Positions 22,278 to 31,947 of a DNA stretch of 64,000 bases are shown here, in pieces (the stretch's first letter is position 1; the number at the start of each line of letters is the position of its first letter). The DNA comes from Capniomyces stellatus (lineage: Eukaryota > Kickxellomycota > Harpellomycetes > Harpellales > Legeriomycetaceae), in NCBI GenBank assembly GCA_001661515.1, contig LUVW01000013.1, positions 404,973 to 468,972 of the forward strand, read 5' to 3'. The translations under genes were made by a program, and so were the position numbers. The notes below the pieces were generated by a model. It had not been told where the DNA came from, did not search any database, and worked only from the letters and a program-made list of their open reading frames with translations.

Positions 22278-23916
22278 TTTCTCTTTTTGTATAATTGATC
22301 AAGCTTTTCTTTTCTACTCTTGATTAAAAAAGATGTAACTAATTTTTTTTTGAAAAAAAAAGTGGATCGAGATAATATCAATATTAAAAGTGGTCTTTAT
22401 TTCGAGTAGACTGTTCTATAACAGTCAAAGTCGTATAAATAGCCAAAGTTTAATATTCTATGCTTATGTAATCGAAGCATATTGGTTTAACACCAAATAC
22501 GTAACTGGAGACATTACCTAGGCCAATCGACCAAGCTTTATAAACATTATTATTTTCATCTTTACAACTTTCAACTAAATCTTTTGTTAAACCTACAAGA
22601 TAAAAAAATAATCTCTGGACTAATTGGGTGAGCTATAACTTTAGCTTCAGCTTTTATTTTACTTTTTATTAGATTAGTGGGTTCAGAAATTGTCTTTACT
22701 AGTTTTGGGAAGCAATTGATACTAAAAGAAAAGCTTTCCTGGAAGTGACGAAGAGTTTACATGGTCGAGAAACGATTACTTAAGGCTGAAAGTCCAAAAG
22801 ATTCTCTCGATGTTGGTTTACTTCACGCAAATTAGACCCCAATTGGGTTTAATATATATTGTTTTAGGTTACTCGAATGTTCTAATATGTTGGCAGTTTG
22901 TTTTGTCAAATAAACATTGAGCCAGAACAACCGTTTAAGGTGCATCGTTATCTATCGATGATTTGACAATTGCAATATAAACCTGGAGTTTATGGTGCAA
23001 GTTCGAGTGTAGGCTCAAATAAAGGCCAAAGTAAATGTTGGAGTAACATTGAGGTATTGTTATGAATACATATTTAAACCGATCGCTAAAGTAAAAATAG
23101 TAACACCAATCTGCAATTATTTGTTAATATATGACCTGTAATTACATAATTGAATTGAAATTGGTTTATAAACTTCAATACAAGTGAAATCGAATTAAAG
23201 CTGATTTGGAATTAGTTCCTGCTTTTAAGTGCTATTTTGAGCAAGTATCCAACTTGTTTTGATTATCTGGGAATGTTTGGTTTAAAGGCTTAGGATTACG
23301 GCTGCATCAAGTAAGCTATTAGTAAAGGTACTACAACTATAATTAGGCGCTGGGACTTTTACATACACATTCCATTGAATCTGGAATTCCTTGTATTTTT
23401 TTTCAATTTGGTCTATTATTGGAATTGTTGAAGAGCACTTAAAGAGAGTAAAAAAAAAGTTCAATTAAAAAAGGCAGGAGACCACACTACCTTCAAATCT
23501 AACACAGTTTATGTCTTATTTTGAGTTGGTAAAGACCAGACAGACGAGAGATATACACTTTCATTTCTAATCTGATCAATTATTATTTCAATTATGAGCC
23601 ACACAACTTTATCGACATTGCATGTTGGTTCAATCAGAGGTGACTTGGCCTTAATACTGAATCTCGGCATGGATGACAGGATGGCTGAGTTCAAAGTCAA
23701 AACACATTTTATTTTGTAAAGCCTGGCTTAAAGCAAGCCAATACTGGCCATTTCGCCTTTAGTGGGCATGTTCTTTTAATTTGTGATAAGGTATAGCATC
23801 AAACTTGTTGCTTTGAGGTCGTGTAAATAGTATCAAGTGCCAAAATCAATTTCTAAATTTAAAGCGTTGTTTATGTTAAACTTGCTTTGTTATACTGAAA
23901 GTCCAAAGTTTTATTC
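22278..23916. other. Intergenic region, possible unrecognised two-exon minus-strand gene
   Basis: Two minus-strand frames face each other. One, at 23700-23509, contains NVDKVVWLIIEIIIDQIRNE. The other, at 23464-23282, is preceded by a pyrimidine-rich acceptor (TTTTTACTCTCTTTAAG) and contains STIPIIDQIEKKYKEFQIQW. They could be exons of one small helical protein, but I find no in-phase GT donor that joins them convincingly, so no gene is called. Confidence 0.25.
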
Positions 23917-23987
23917 GCCGTTGTAGTATAGTGGCAGTACATCACGTTGTGGCCGTGATGACCCTGGTTCGATTCCAGGCAACGGCA
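23917..23987 (+). tRNA. tRNA-His (GTG)
   Basis: Cloverleaf readable by eye. The acceptor stem GCCGTTG/CAACGGC pairs at all 7 positions. The anticodon arm TCACG-TTGTGGC-CGTGA places GTG at positions 34-36. The T arm is CCTGG-TTCGATT-CCAGG. The D-arm region contains the A-box TAGTATAGTGGCAGTAC, and the B-box GGTTCGATTCC is standard. The discriminator base is A, as in eukaryotic tRNA-His, where the extra G at -1 is added after transcription. There is no intron. Confidence 0.97.
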
Positions 23988-23993
23988 AAATAA

Positions 23994-24001
23994 TTTTTTT
24001 T
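23994..24001 (+). terminator. Pol III T-run terminator after tRNA-His
   Basis: A run of eight T residues starting 7 nt after the tRNA is the usual Pol III termination signal. Confidence 0.8.
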
Positions 24002-24716
24002 GCTTTTATTTACATCATTTTAAATGTTTACATCCTTGTTTTTAACTTTGACTTTTTTTTCTTTTTTTTTTGGTTAGGTTGTTCAATTGATCTGCCGATG
24101 TCAAACCCTTTCTCCCACCGGAATATGGTGAATGCATTTATTAATCGAGTAGTTAGACTCCAAAACATCCAAAATATGTTCAGGCAAGTGTGAGCTTTAC
24201 TCATGGCGTAAGGTTAACTGATACTACGACTAAAGTATCCGCAACACGCTTTGTATAAGTGTTAGTTCGTTGGTAGATGTAACATATTGTTCTTTTGCTT
24301 TGTTTCTGGGCTATGGGTCCGGTTCTAACCAAGTCAAGATTTGTTACCTACATATTAATTAACGAGAGAAAAAAAAACAGACAAACAGCCAATAGTTGGT
24401 AGGGAAGGAGCTGCAGGTTCAATTAAATTGCCGAATTAGCGCAATTAAAATACAAAGGAAGGTTGAAAACCCTCAAAACAACCTCTACATTGCTTTGTTT
24501 AGTATTTGATTCGTATACGTCACCAAAATTGATATTCAGCGCTCGAAAAATTATAATTAAAACAAACAATAATGTGTGGTAATACTTGATATAGTTTGTA
24601 TATAAAAGCTCAACTTGGTGAAATATAAAATACGCTCTTCTAGTCTTCACTGAATTCTGAAACTCCAATCAATCAAAAAATAACCAGATATCTTTCAAGA
24701 GCAATAAAACATAAAA
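24002..24716. other. Intergenic region, proteasome alpha1 promoter side
   Basis: No supportable gene. A minus-strand frame at 24423-24668 shows only hydrophobic chance composition. Confidence 0.45.
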
Positions 24717-25940
24717 ATGAGCAATCGAGGTTCAAATGCTGGTTATGATCGCCAGATTACAATTTTTTCACCAGAAGGAAGGCTGTTCCAAGTAGGCAAG
24801 TCACTCAAACATGAATTCTACTTTTATTACTAAACTCTGGATTTATACTTTGTTGGTGAACAGTGTGCTGGCGTTGTTATTTGCTTTTAATTAATACTAA
24901 AACAATTCCTCATGCACGTCTATTTGAACAGAGTATGCATTTAAGGCCATTTCTAAAGATGGAATAACATCTGTTGGTGTTAGAGGTAAAGATTGTGCGG
25001 TTATTATTGTCCAGAAAAAAATCCCAGTAAGTCCTTTTGCCTTTCACTTTTTTTTTTTTTTGCTTTTGTTTATATAAATGAATAAATCTCGGCCTTTGAT
25101 TCCAAGTGCTTGGTAATTTAAGATTAAACTTGGAAATCACGCTCTTTCTCTTTTTTTTTTAGGATAAATTGATCGACCCAAGCACCGTTACGCAGCTTTT
25201 CAATCTGACACCAACAATTGGCTGTGTGGCTACAGGATTAATAGGTATTTACAATTTGAAAGTCATGTTGGTTTTATGCCTACGTATTATGGATGAGTTT
25301 TCATTGACAAAAAAGTTTAATCACCCCTCCGTATACACACCATTCTTCCAATCTATCCTTAGCCGATGCTAGAGCTCAAGTGTCGCGCGCAAGGAACGAA
25401 GCAGCAGATTTTAAATATAAATACGGATACGAGATCTCTGCCGATCTTTTATCAAAAAGGATGGCCAACATTAACCAAGTTTATACCCAGAAGGCATTTA
25501 TGAGGCCTTATGGTGTTTGTAAGTATATACAACTATTTGCTATATACATAATCTTGTATTGTTTTAATTGTTTCGAGATGAGCAGATGTTTCAAAAGAGT
25601 AACACGATATTTCTATACCAAATTAGCATTGATAATAATTGGATATGACGCCGAAATGGGCCCACAGCTATACAAAGTCGATCCTGCTGGCTACTTTGTA
25701 GGATTTAAAGCGACAGCTGCCGGCGCTAAGCAACAAGAGTCAATGAACTTTTTGGAGAAAAAGATGAAGAAAAACCCCGAGCTTACTGCTGAGCAAACCA
25801 TAGAGACGGCTATTGATACCCTCTCATCAGTTCTGGCTACCCATCTCAAGTCCACCGAGGTAGAGGTAGCTATGGTGTCTGCTCAGAACCCAAACTTTAA
25901 GATTTTTTCTGTTCAAGAAATCGACGAAATACTTATGTGA
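24717..25940 (+). CDS. SCL1: 20S proteasome subunit alpha-1 (alpha6/PSMA6 class)
   Basis: A structural alpha-ring subunit of the 20S proteasome. Five exons (24717-24795, 24932-25026, 25163-25244, 25363-25518, 25627-25940) give 241 aa. The N-terminus [20 protein letters not shown] with GRLFQVEYAFKA is the proteasome alpha signature; the MS(N)RGS-AGYDR start is specific to alpha1/PSMA6. Further conserved blocks are [20 protein letters not shown], the [20 protein letters not shown] join, [16 protein letters not shown] and [14 protein letters not shown]. There is no propeptide or catalytic Thr, as expected for an alpha subunit. Intron 1 (24796-24931) must begin with GC: CAA GTA G|GCAAGT is the only join that gives QVEYAF in frame. 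The other introns are GT-AG. Confidence 0.97.
24796..24931 (+). other. GC-AG intron in the proteasome alpha1 gene
   Basis: The donor reads GTAG|GCAAGT and the acceptor TGAACAG|AG. The proteasome signature GRLFQVEYAFKA is so strongly conserved that the boundary is fixed to the base, and it requires a GC donor. The bases around it match the strong AG|GCAAGT consensus known for GC-AG introns in other eukaryotes. Confidence 0.9.
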
Positions 25941-27282
25941 TTCCCACTCTAAAACTGTTTCTAGCTTGACTCTTGTTTCCTTTATTTCAATATCCACATG
26001 TTTTAATTTCAAACCACATTCCTATCGAATAAACAAGGAAGTATTTACCTTTTTAATTAAGCTGGATGGTGTATAATTAATCTTTCAAGCTTTCAACTCG
26101 ACAGAGCCAGTGGTTCTTGTGTGCTATTGAGTAATCTGCTGTGTTTTTTTAAAAAAAAGACAAAAAACACATTTCCCAGGTTGTATTGTGGCTAATTATC
26201 TAGTTTTGCAAAGATCAAGTAGGGCATGCAAAGTAAGGAGTGCAGTGATAGTTTATAGATAAAAGGCCAAAAATTACTATTAGTTAAAGCTTCACGTGTT
26301 GGTTTATTCTGGGAAAGAAGCCGAAAGAAGAATATGTGTTGTCGTCGATTTAGAGTGTCGTATAATAGAACATAATAGATTGTAAAACGAGTCCTGTGTT
26401 CATGTCAGGCTTAGCGTTTTATTATAATAGCTAAAACTTCTATAAGATTCTTCAGGTGGTATATATATATACATACATATTGATTGAGGTTAATGACACA
26501 ATGCTTGGTATCAAGTGATGTAAACATTTTATTGGTGATTTGTATTAGTAATGTGTATTAGTAACGTGTATTAGTAACGTGTATTAGTAATGTTAGTCCA
26601 CGTAAGGATGGGTTTTAAGTTGCTGAAATACTTGGCGATGGTGCCCGTTGTTTTTTGGAGTTGACCAAGTGCGGCCATATTGGTGTTTGGTTAAAGACAC
26701 GGAAACAGAAATGATATTACACAATTTCAAGTAAAACTTTGAAAGTTTTATTATTATTTTTTTATTGATAAACGTTGAAAGTTCTCATTGTTATTGTTAT
26801 TGTTGCTTTTTGTCACAAAAAATCAAGCCAATATTTATTACTGAACTTTAAATGTAAATGGTACATAATAGATTAACTGAACAGGAAAGAAATAAGGTTT
26901 TAGTTGCCCAAGTAAAATCTACAGTTTGCCAAAAATAAATTAAAACGAGTTGGTTGTTAATACGCAGGTGCTTTGTAATATAAAATAGTTTAAGCTATTC
27001 GCATTTTTGAGCTTGTAAACATAACCTTAACTTGTTTTTGGCTGAATCCCAGAGCAATCAATCCTTCACTCCTTTCACCACCTTCTATATAAATTAGAGC
27101 ACCCTAGTTTCCACGAAAAGACGATTCGAAAAAGAAGAAAAAAATAGTAAAATAAAAAACGGGATTCAATTTCTAAACAAGTATAAACGTGAACCATACT
27201 CTGAAAATCGGAATCGAGCAGCTTTGTGTTTGTCACTACAAAATCGAAATATTTAGGTCCAAACCAAGAGTGCTGCAAAGAA
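25941..27282. other. Intergenic region, 1.3 kb
   Basis: No gene is seen. It holds a short tandem repeat at 26541-26592 and AT-rich flanks of the neighbouring genes. Confidence 0.5.
26541..26592. repeat. 13-bp tandem repeat GTGTATTAGTAAC
   Basis: Four copies of GTGTATTAGTAAC (T for C in the first and last) in intergenic DNA. Confidence 0.85.
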
Positions 27283-28335
27283 ATGGAATTGCCAAATTTG
27301 GGCGCACATTGTAGAAATTCACTTTGCAATAGATTAGGTAAGCATATACCAACATCCTGACCCGCTTGTAGAGTATACATATCTAAATCAGTTTTTTTTA
27401 TAAAGCTATCTATAAAAATGGCAGTGTTTAATGTATCATATGCTCTTTTGCTTTATACTTTTTCTTTTTTTTTTTAGATTTTCTACCATACAAATGCCAA
27501 TATTGTAAAGAGTCCTTTTGGTAAGCACGTATTTTCTAAACCTGAGCCAATCCGGTTCAGCTGTTGCTATTAAACTATGGTTGTTATGGTGGATTGTAAC
27601 GCGAGAAACGTAGTAAAGCTAATTGTGAATGATAGCGACCAGCATTGGAAAGTATCAGACCACGACTGTGCGCAAAAGCATAAAGTTGTTGATGTAAGGG
27701 TTCCTGAATGTCCTTTGTGTGGTGCTGTGATTCCAATCAATCGAGGTGAAAATCCAAATATGAGGGTAATGCTCTTTATTTTACGCACAAATAAAATTAG
27801 GTGCAGCGTATTTTTTTTTCCCTAGAAAATATTAGTCAGAATTAAAGTAGTTTCATCGCTTGCATATGCCTCTGTGTTGAAGAAATTAACGAAAACAAAA
27901 TTCATTGCTGTGTTTGGACTGGTATGCATGATGTAGGTTGAACATCATATACGTTCAGGGTGTCCAAAGGTAAACGGTACAACGTCGAATAGGCCAGCAT
28001 ATAGAAATGACGTGTGCAGCCAGAAAGGGTGCATAACAAAGAGTTTGGTGCACGCAAAATGCCCAAAGTGCACCAGGAACTACTGCTTAAAGCATAGGCA
28101 CGAAAGTGATCACAACTGTGCAGCTATAAAGCCAGCAGGATCAAACATTATTGGATTGGACTACTTTAAAAGTTCGCAAACTGCGGGTAAAGGGAATGTG
28201 AAGCAAGGTAGTAATAGAAGGCTAAGCAATGGATTTTCTGGGCTAATGGGCACACACGCTAACAAAAAACAGTCTAACCCAAAGTCCAAGCCCAATAGGA
28301 CAAACTCAGACAAGCCTAACTGTACTATATCATGA
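27283..28335 (+). CDS. AN1-type zinc finger protein (ZFAND2/AIRAP-like) with CaaX end
   Basis: Four exons (27283-27337, 27478-27520, 27636-27765, 27937-28335) give 208 aa. The first AN1 finger comes from exons 1-3: MELPNLGAHCRNSLCNRLDF, LPYKCQYCKESFCDQHW and HDCAQKH. A linker with VPECPLCGAVIPINRGENPN and VEHHI follows. The second finger is CSQKGCITKSLVHAKCPKC to NYCLKHRHESDHNC. This order (AN1, CPLC linker, AN1) is that of ZFAND2A/B, proteins that associate with the proteasome and p97/Cdc48 in arsenite and misfolding stress. The C-terminus CTIS is a possible CaaX prenylation box; human ZFAND2B (AIRAPL) is also prenylated. The tail from about residue 145 is basic and Asn/Ser-rich. The third intron uses a weak GTAATG donor. 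Confidence 0.9.
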
Positions 28336-29565
28336 TACGTTAATTAACTTGGTTATGCTGATTTAGATCTTTTAAACCTACTTATTTTATTTAGCCATTC
28401 ATTTGTTTAACTTTTTAGTTGGTGAAACAATTTGCATATTTGAATATACAGAAACATCATTCAGTTATATATCAGAGAAGAAAGATAAGAAACTGCCATT
28501 CAACTAGTTGGTTTATTGAAACTGACTTGCCAATATAGACAAGTAACTTTCAGCTAAAAAGTTTATAATATTTGCGGGATTTGACGAGCTTTGAAAACTC
28601 GTTTAGAGCGATGACTATCTCAATTCCAGCTAGTAGGTTTTTTTTTATTAGCAAGAGCCAAATTCATTGATTTGATTCGACAAGATTTAAATCGTTGTAA
28701 CTACGTGGGTGACAAAGCCTTAAAAACATAATAAGACTTGAGGGAGCTTAATCGCATTTATCCCTACTTCAAAATCAAAATTCCAACTTGAATGAAAACG
28801 ATTTAAAGCGGTTTTAACTCAAAAAATTTAAAAAAAAACTTTAGTCTTGTAAAAATAAAATCGAGGAGAAATACATTTCAACCATTGAAATCCAAAATAA
28901 TAATTTTTTTCTTATTTGAGAGTCTATCGGTTATTAGCAAGTAAACTCAGAATAAGAGTATACCTAATATTCAAAGTAAATATATATGCGTTAGCATTGA
29001 TTGAAAGGAGAATCATACATTGTTTTGAGCAGGTCTAGAAAATAAGCCACAGTAACAGGTAAGTCAAAACACAGCACACAAACAAAATAAAGCGAGGCAA
29101 AATCGGCACTAGATTTACCGTGTAAAGACAAGAGGTATAAACGCAAATACTAGTATTAAAACGAATATATATATATATGTATTGGTTTCGATTGCCAATA
29201 TTTCAAGCAAGGCTTTGTTTCGTTAGTAAATTAATTGAGAAAAAAGCAACAAAAAAGAATCAGCAAAAATTATTAAAATAAGAGGCACAATTTGCAGGCT
29301 TGGAGATCAAGCGATTGTCAAAGGTATAAGAGTGCACAAAAGCAAACGAGCAAGTTGGGATCAGATTTGCCGAGCAAATAAAAGTTCCTGGTTTAGAATT
29401 GAATTGGTAGGAATTGGTTTATATAAACATAGCGAAAGAGTGTTAGGGAAGCTAATAAAAGACCGGGTAGGATCCAAAAGATACAATTCAAATAGTAACG
29501 AGCGTTGCGGATACAAGAGCAAAACCGACAGCGATATTTTGATAGCGGGCAAAGAAATATTTGGA
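28336..29565. other. Intergenic region and SUA5 leader
   Basis: AT-rich sequence without a supportable gene. From at least 29332 to 29565 the frame of SUA5 stays open without an ATG, so a further 5' exon or an alternative start may lie here. Confidence 0.45.
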
Positions 29566-31428
29566 ATGGAGGCAGAGAAGCAAAAGTTCAAGACCGTTGT
29601 TTTGAAGGCCGATCCTTCGAGTATTGAGTTTTTGGGAACAGCAGAGACAAGCGAGTTTACGATCCACGGAGAAAAAATCAATACGCCAAAATATGACTAT
29701 ACTCGCTTGGTTAGTAGAGCCAGAACAAGGCTGGAGGAAACCGAAGGAAGGGAAGGCGATAAAGCAGGCGATGTAGGGGAACAAGGAGATGTGGTAGGGA
29801 GCAATGAAAAGGAAGATAAGCAGTATATTTTCCCGCAATTGGTAGAGCAAACAGCAAGGGAATGGCCAAGCTGGTTGAAGGAGTCAGCAAGCTGGATACT
29901 AAAAGAAGAGTTGGTGGCAATCCCAACAGAGACGGTTTATGGACTGGCAGCGAATGCGCTGTCAAAAAAGGCGGTGGAAAAAATATACAAGGCAAAGAAC
30001 CGGCCTTCAGACAACCCGCTGATAGTTCACGTATCGAGTATAGAAATGCTGCTTGCGCTTTACGACGAGAATGAGAGGAAGCAGCTTGATTTGGTAGAGC
30101 CAATAGGAAAGGTAGAAGACAGAGAGTGTAGAGAGGGGGGTGTTGGAAGCAATAAGGATAGCAGGGTGCTGGTTCCATCAGTGTACAACGAAGTGATAAC
30201 AGAGTTTTGGCCAGGGCCGTTGACGATAGTGTTGCCAAGGCCCAGCACGATACCAAGAATAGTTATGGGTAATGTGACGCTGAACAACACGGTGGCGTTT
30301 AGGTTGCCAAGCCATCCAATATCACGGGCGATAATAGCAGCGTCGGGGGTGCCGTTAGCAGCGCCGAGTGCGAATTCGAGTGGAAAGCCGTCACCGACAC
30401 TAGCCAGCCATGTGTTGGACGATTTAGAAGGGAAGCTGCCATTGATAGTTGATTCTGGGAGCTGCGAGTATGGGCTGGAGAGCACGGTTGTTGATGCGGT
30501 TAGCGATAGGCTGCCGGTGGAGAGGGTTGATGGGAGGATGGAGAAGTTGCCGTGTGTTTTGAGGCCGGGTGGGGTTTCTGTTGAGCAGATAATAGGTCTG
30601 TTTGATAGTTTGGAAAAGAGGAGCGAAACGGGGGGGAGTGGCGTAGGGGCTGGTGGAGTTTTAGGTAGAAATAGGATGATTTGGGAGAGGTTGAAGGTTT
30701 ATGGAAAAGGGTATTCAAGCAAGCTTAGCGAATTGGCGCCGAGTACGCCGGGAATGAAGTATACGCATTACAGTCCGTTGGCCAAAGTGTACTTGCTGGT
30801 TCCAGAGCCACAGTTGGATGAGGGCGATGCGGCAGTTAAGCGGCAGGAAACAGGCGATTGCGAGGAGCGCGGTGGGTTTGTTGGCGGAACTGCGGGGAAA
30901 CGGATGCTGGATGTGGTGGCCAGAGTGATAAACGAGGATATACTTGGTGGTAGCACTTGTGGGGATATTGGGCTTGTTAGGATGGCAGATCTTGGCAGCG
31001 AGTTTGGGGTAGGTGGAGTGGTTGGCAGGGGTGATGCGGGGTTGGAGTACTTGAAGAGCAAGGTTGCTGAGGGAATGGTGGAATTTGTCGAGTTGGCAGC
31101 TGATTATAAGGTAAACAAGGAGGAAACACTGGCGGAATTGCAAAACTTGGAGCCAGGATCGCTAGAGGCGGGAAATGAGACTACTGCTATAGATCCACAC
31201 AGCAGCAGCTGTAACGATAGTACAGAAAATAAGCGAGGAAAGGCCAGACTGTTTGTTTGTAATGTTGATGGGGTTAGTGGGCTTGGGACAAACATGTTTA
31301 GGCTGCTACGGTTGATGGATGACTTGGGAGTAAAGGCAGTGTTTGTCGAGGGGTGTTTTGAACACGACAGTGGGTTGGCAGTTATGAACAGGTTGAAAAA
31401 GGCAGCTTCTATTCACTTGACCTGTTAA
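29566..31428 (+). CDS. SUA5: Threonylcarbamoyl-AMP synthase Sua5
   Basis: Makes threonylcarbamoyl-AMP from threonine, bicarbonate and ATP, the first step of t6A37 tRNA modification (ANN-decoding tRNAs). From the first in-frame ATG (29566) the product is 620 aa, against about 426 in yeast Sua5. The YrdC domain (about residues 105-310) has ELVAIPTETVYGLAANALS, KIYKAKNRPSDNPLIVHV, EFWPGPLTIVLPR and the LAAPSANSSGKPSPT loop. The C-terminal Sua5 domain begins after the linker STPGMKYTHYSPLAKVYLL (about 394). The extra length comes from an acidic N-terminal linker and from Gly/Glu-rich inserts, for example after LYDENERKQLDL and KRSETGGSG. No intron is needed. It converges on the CSL gene, whose end is 519 bp away. 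Confidence 0.93.
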   Translation: MEAEKQKFKTVVLKADPSSIEFLGTAETSEFTIHGEKINTPKYDYTRLVSRARTRLEETEGREGDKAGDVGEQGDVVGSNEKEDKQYIFPQLVEQTAREWPSWLKESASWILKEELVAIPTETVYGLAANALSKKAVEKIYKAKNRPSDNPLIVHVSSIEMLLALYDENERKQLDLVEPIGKVEDRECREGGVGSNKDSRVLVPSVYNEVITEFWPGPLTIVLPRPSTIPRIVMGNVTLNNTVAFRLPSHPISRAIIAASGVPLAAPSANSSGKPSPTLASHVLDDLEGKLPLIVDSGSCEYGLESTVVDAVSDRLPVERVDGRMEKLPCVLRPGGVSVEQIIGLFDSLEKRSETGGSGVGAGGVLGRNRMIWERLKVYGKGYSSKLSELAPSTPGMKYTHYSPLAKVYLLVPEPQLDEGDAAVKRQETGDCEERGGFVGGTAGKRMLDVVARVINEDILGGSTCGDIGLVRMADLGSEFGVGGVVGRGDAGLEYLKSKVAEGMVEFVELAADYKVNKEETLAELQNLEPGSLEAGNETTAIDPHSSSCNDSTENKRGKARLFVCNVDGVSGLGTNMFRLLRLMDDLGVKAVFVEGCFEHDSGLAVMNRLKKAASIHLTC

Positions 31429-31947
31429 CGCAAAGCAAAGCAAAACAAAGTAAAGCAAAGTAAAGCAAAACAAAGAATTAAACGAACAACGAACAACAAC
31501 AATAATACTACTAATGATTAAATAAAGGAATTCGAGCTCTAATCATCCAGAACTTTAACAAGTATAGTTTTAACAAATTCTGTTTATCTCGTATAGAAAA
31601 GTTTACATTTATTAAAAGTTTTCAATGTAAAAAAAAAAAAAAAAATGAATATGGGTATAAATGAAAAAAAAGGGGAGTGGGGACTATTTATATGAGCGAG
31701 TGTTGTATATCGATGCTGAATCTGCACGTTAAGAAATGAGTGTACTAGGCTCGAGGGTGGGTGGATTGGTATGACAAAATAAATATAAACCAAATTTGCC
31801 AATAAAAATAGGGTTAAAGATATATGGATAATAATAGTAGTAGTAGTAGTAGTGATAGTAATAGTAGTAGTAATTGTAGTGGTAGTAGTAACAATATTAC
31901 AAAGTAGCAAGGGTGATAATAATGGTGGAAAATAAGGGTGGAATTGA
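31429..31947. other. Convergent 3' regions with simple repeats
   Basis: 3' flanks of SUA5 and the CSL gene. AAAGC/AAAAC-type repeats lie at 31430-31475, a poly-A run at about 31629-31645, and an imperfect TAG/TAA trinucleotide tract at about 31830-31890. No gene is seen. Confidence 0.6.

Noticed and set aside
29711..31143. Minus-strand ORFs opposite SUA5
   Set aside because: The SUA5 frame carries all catalytic motifs; the antisense frames are compositional shadows.
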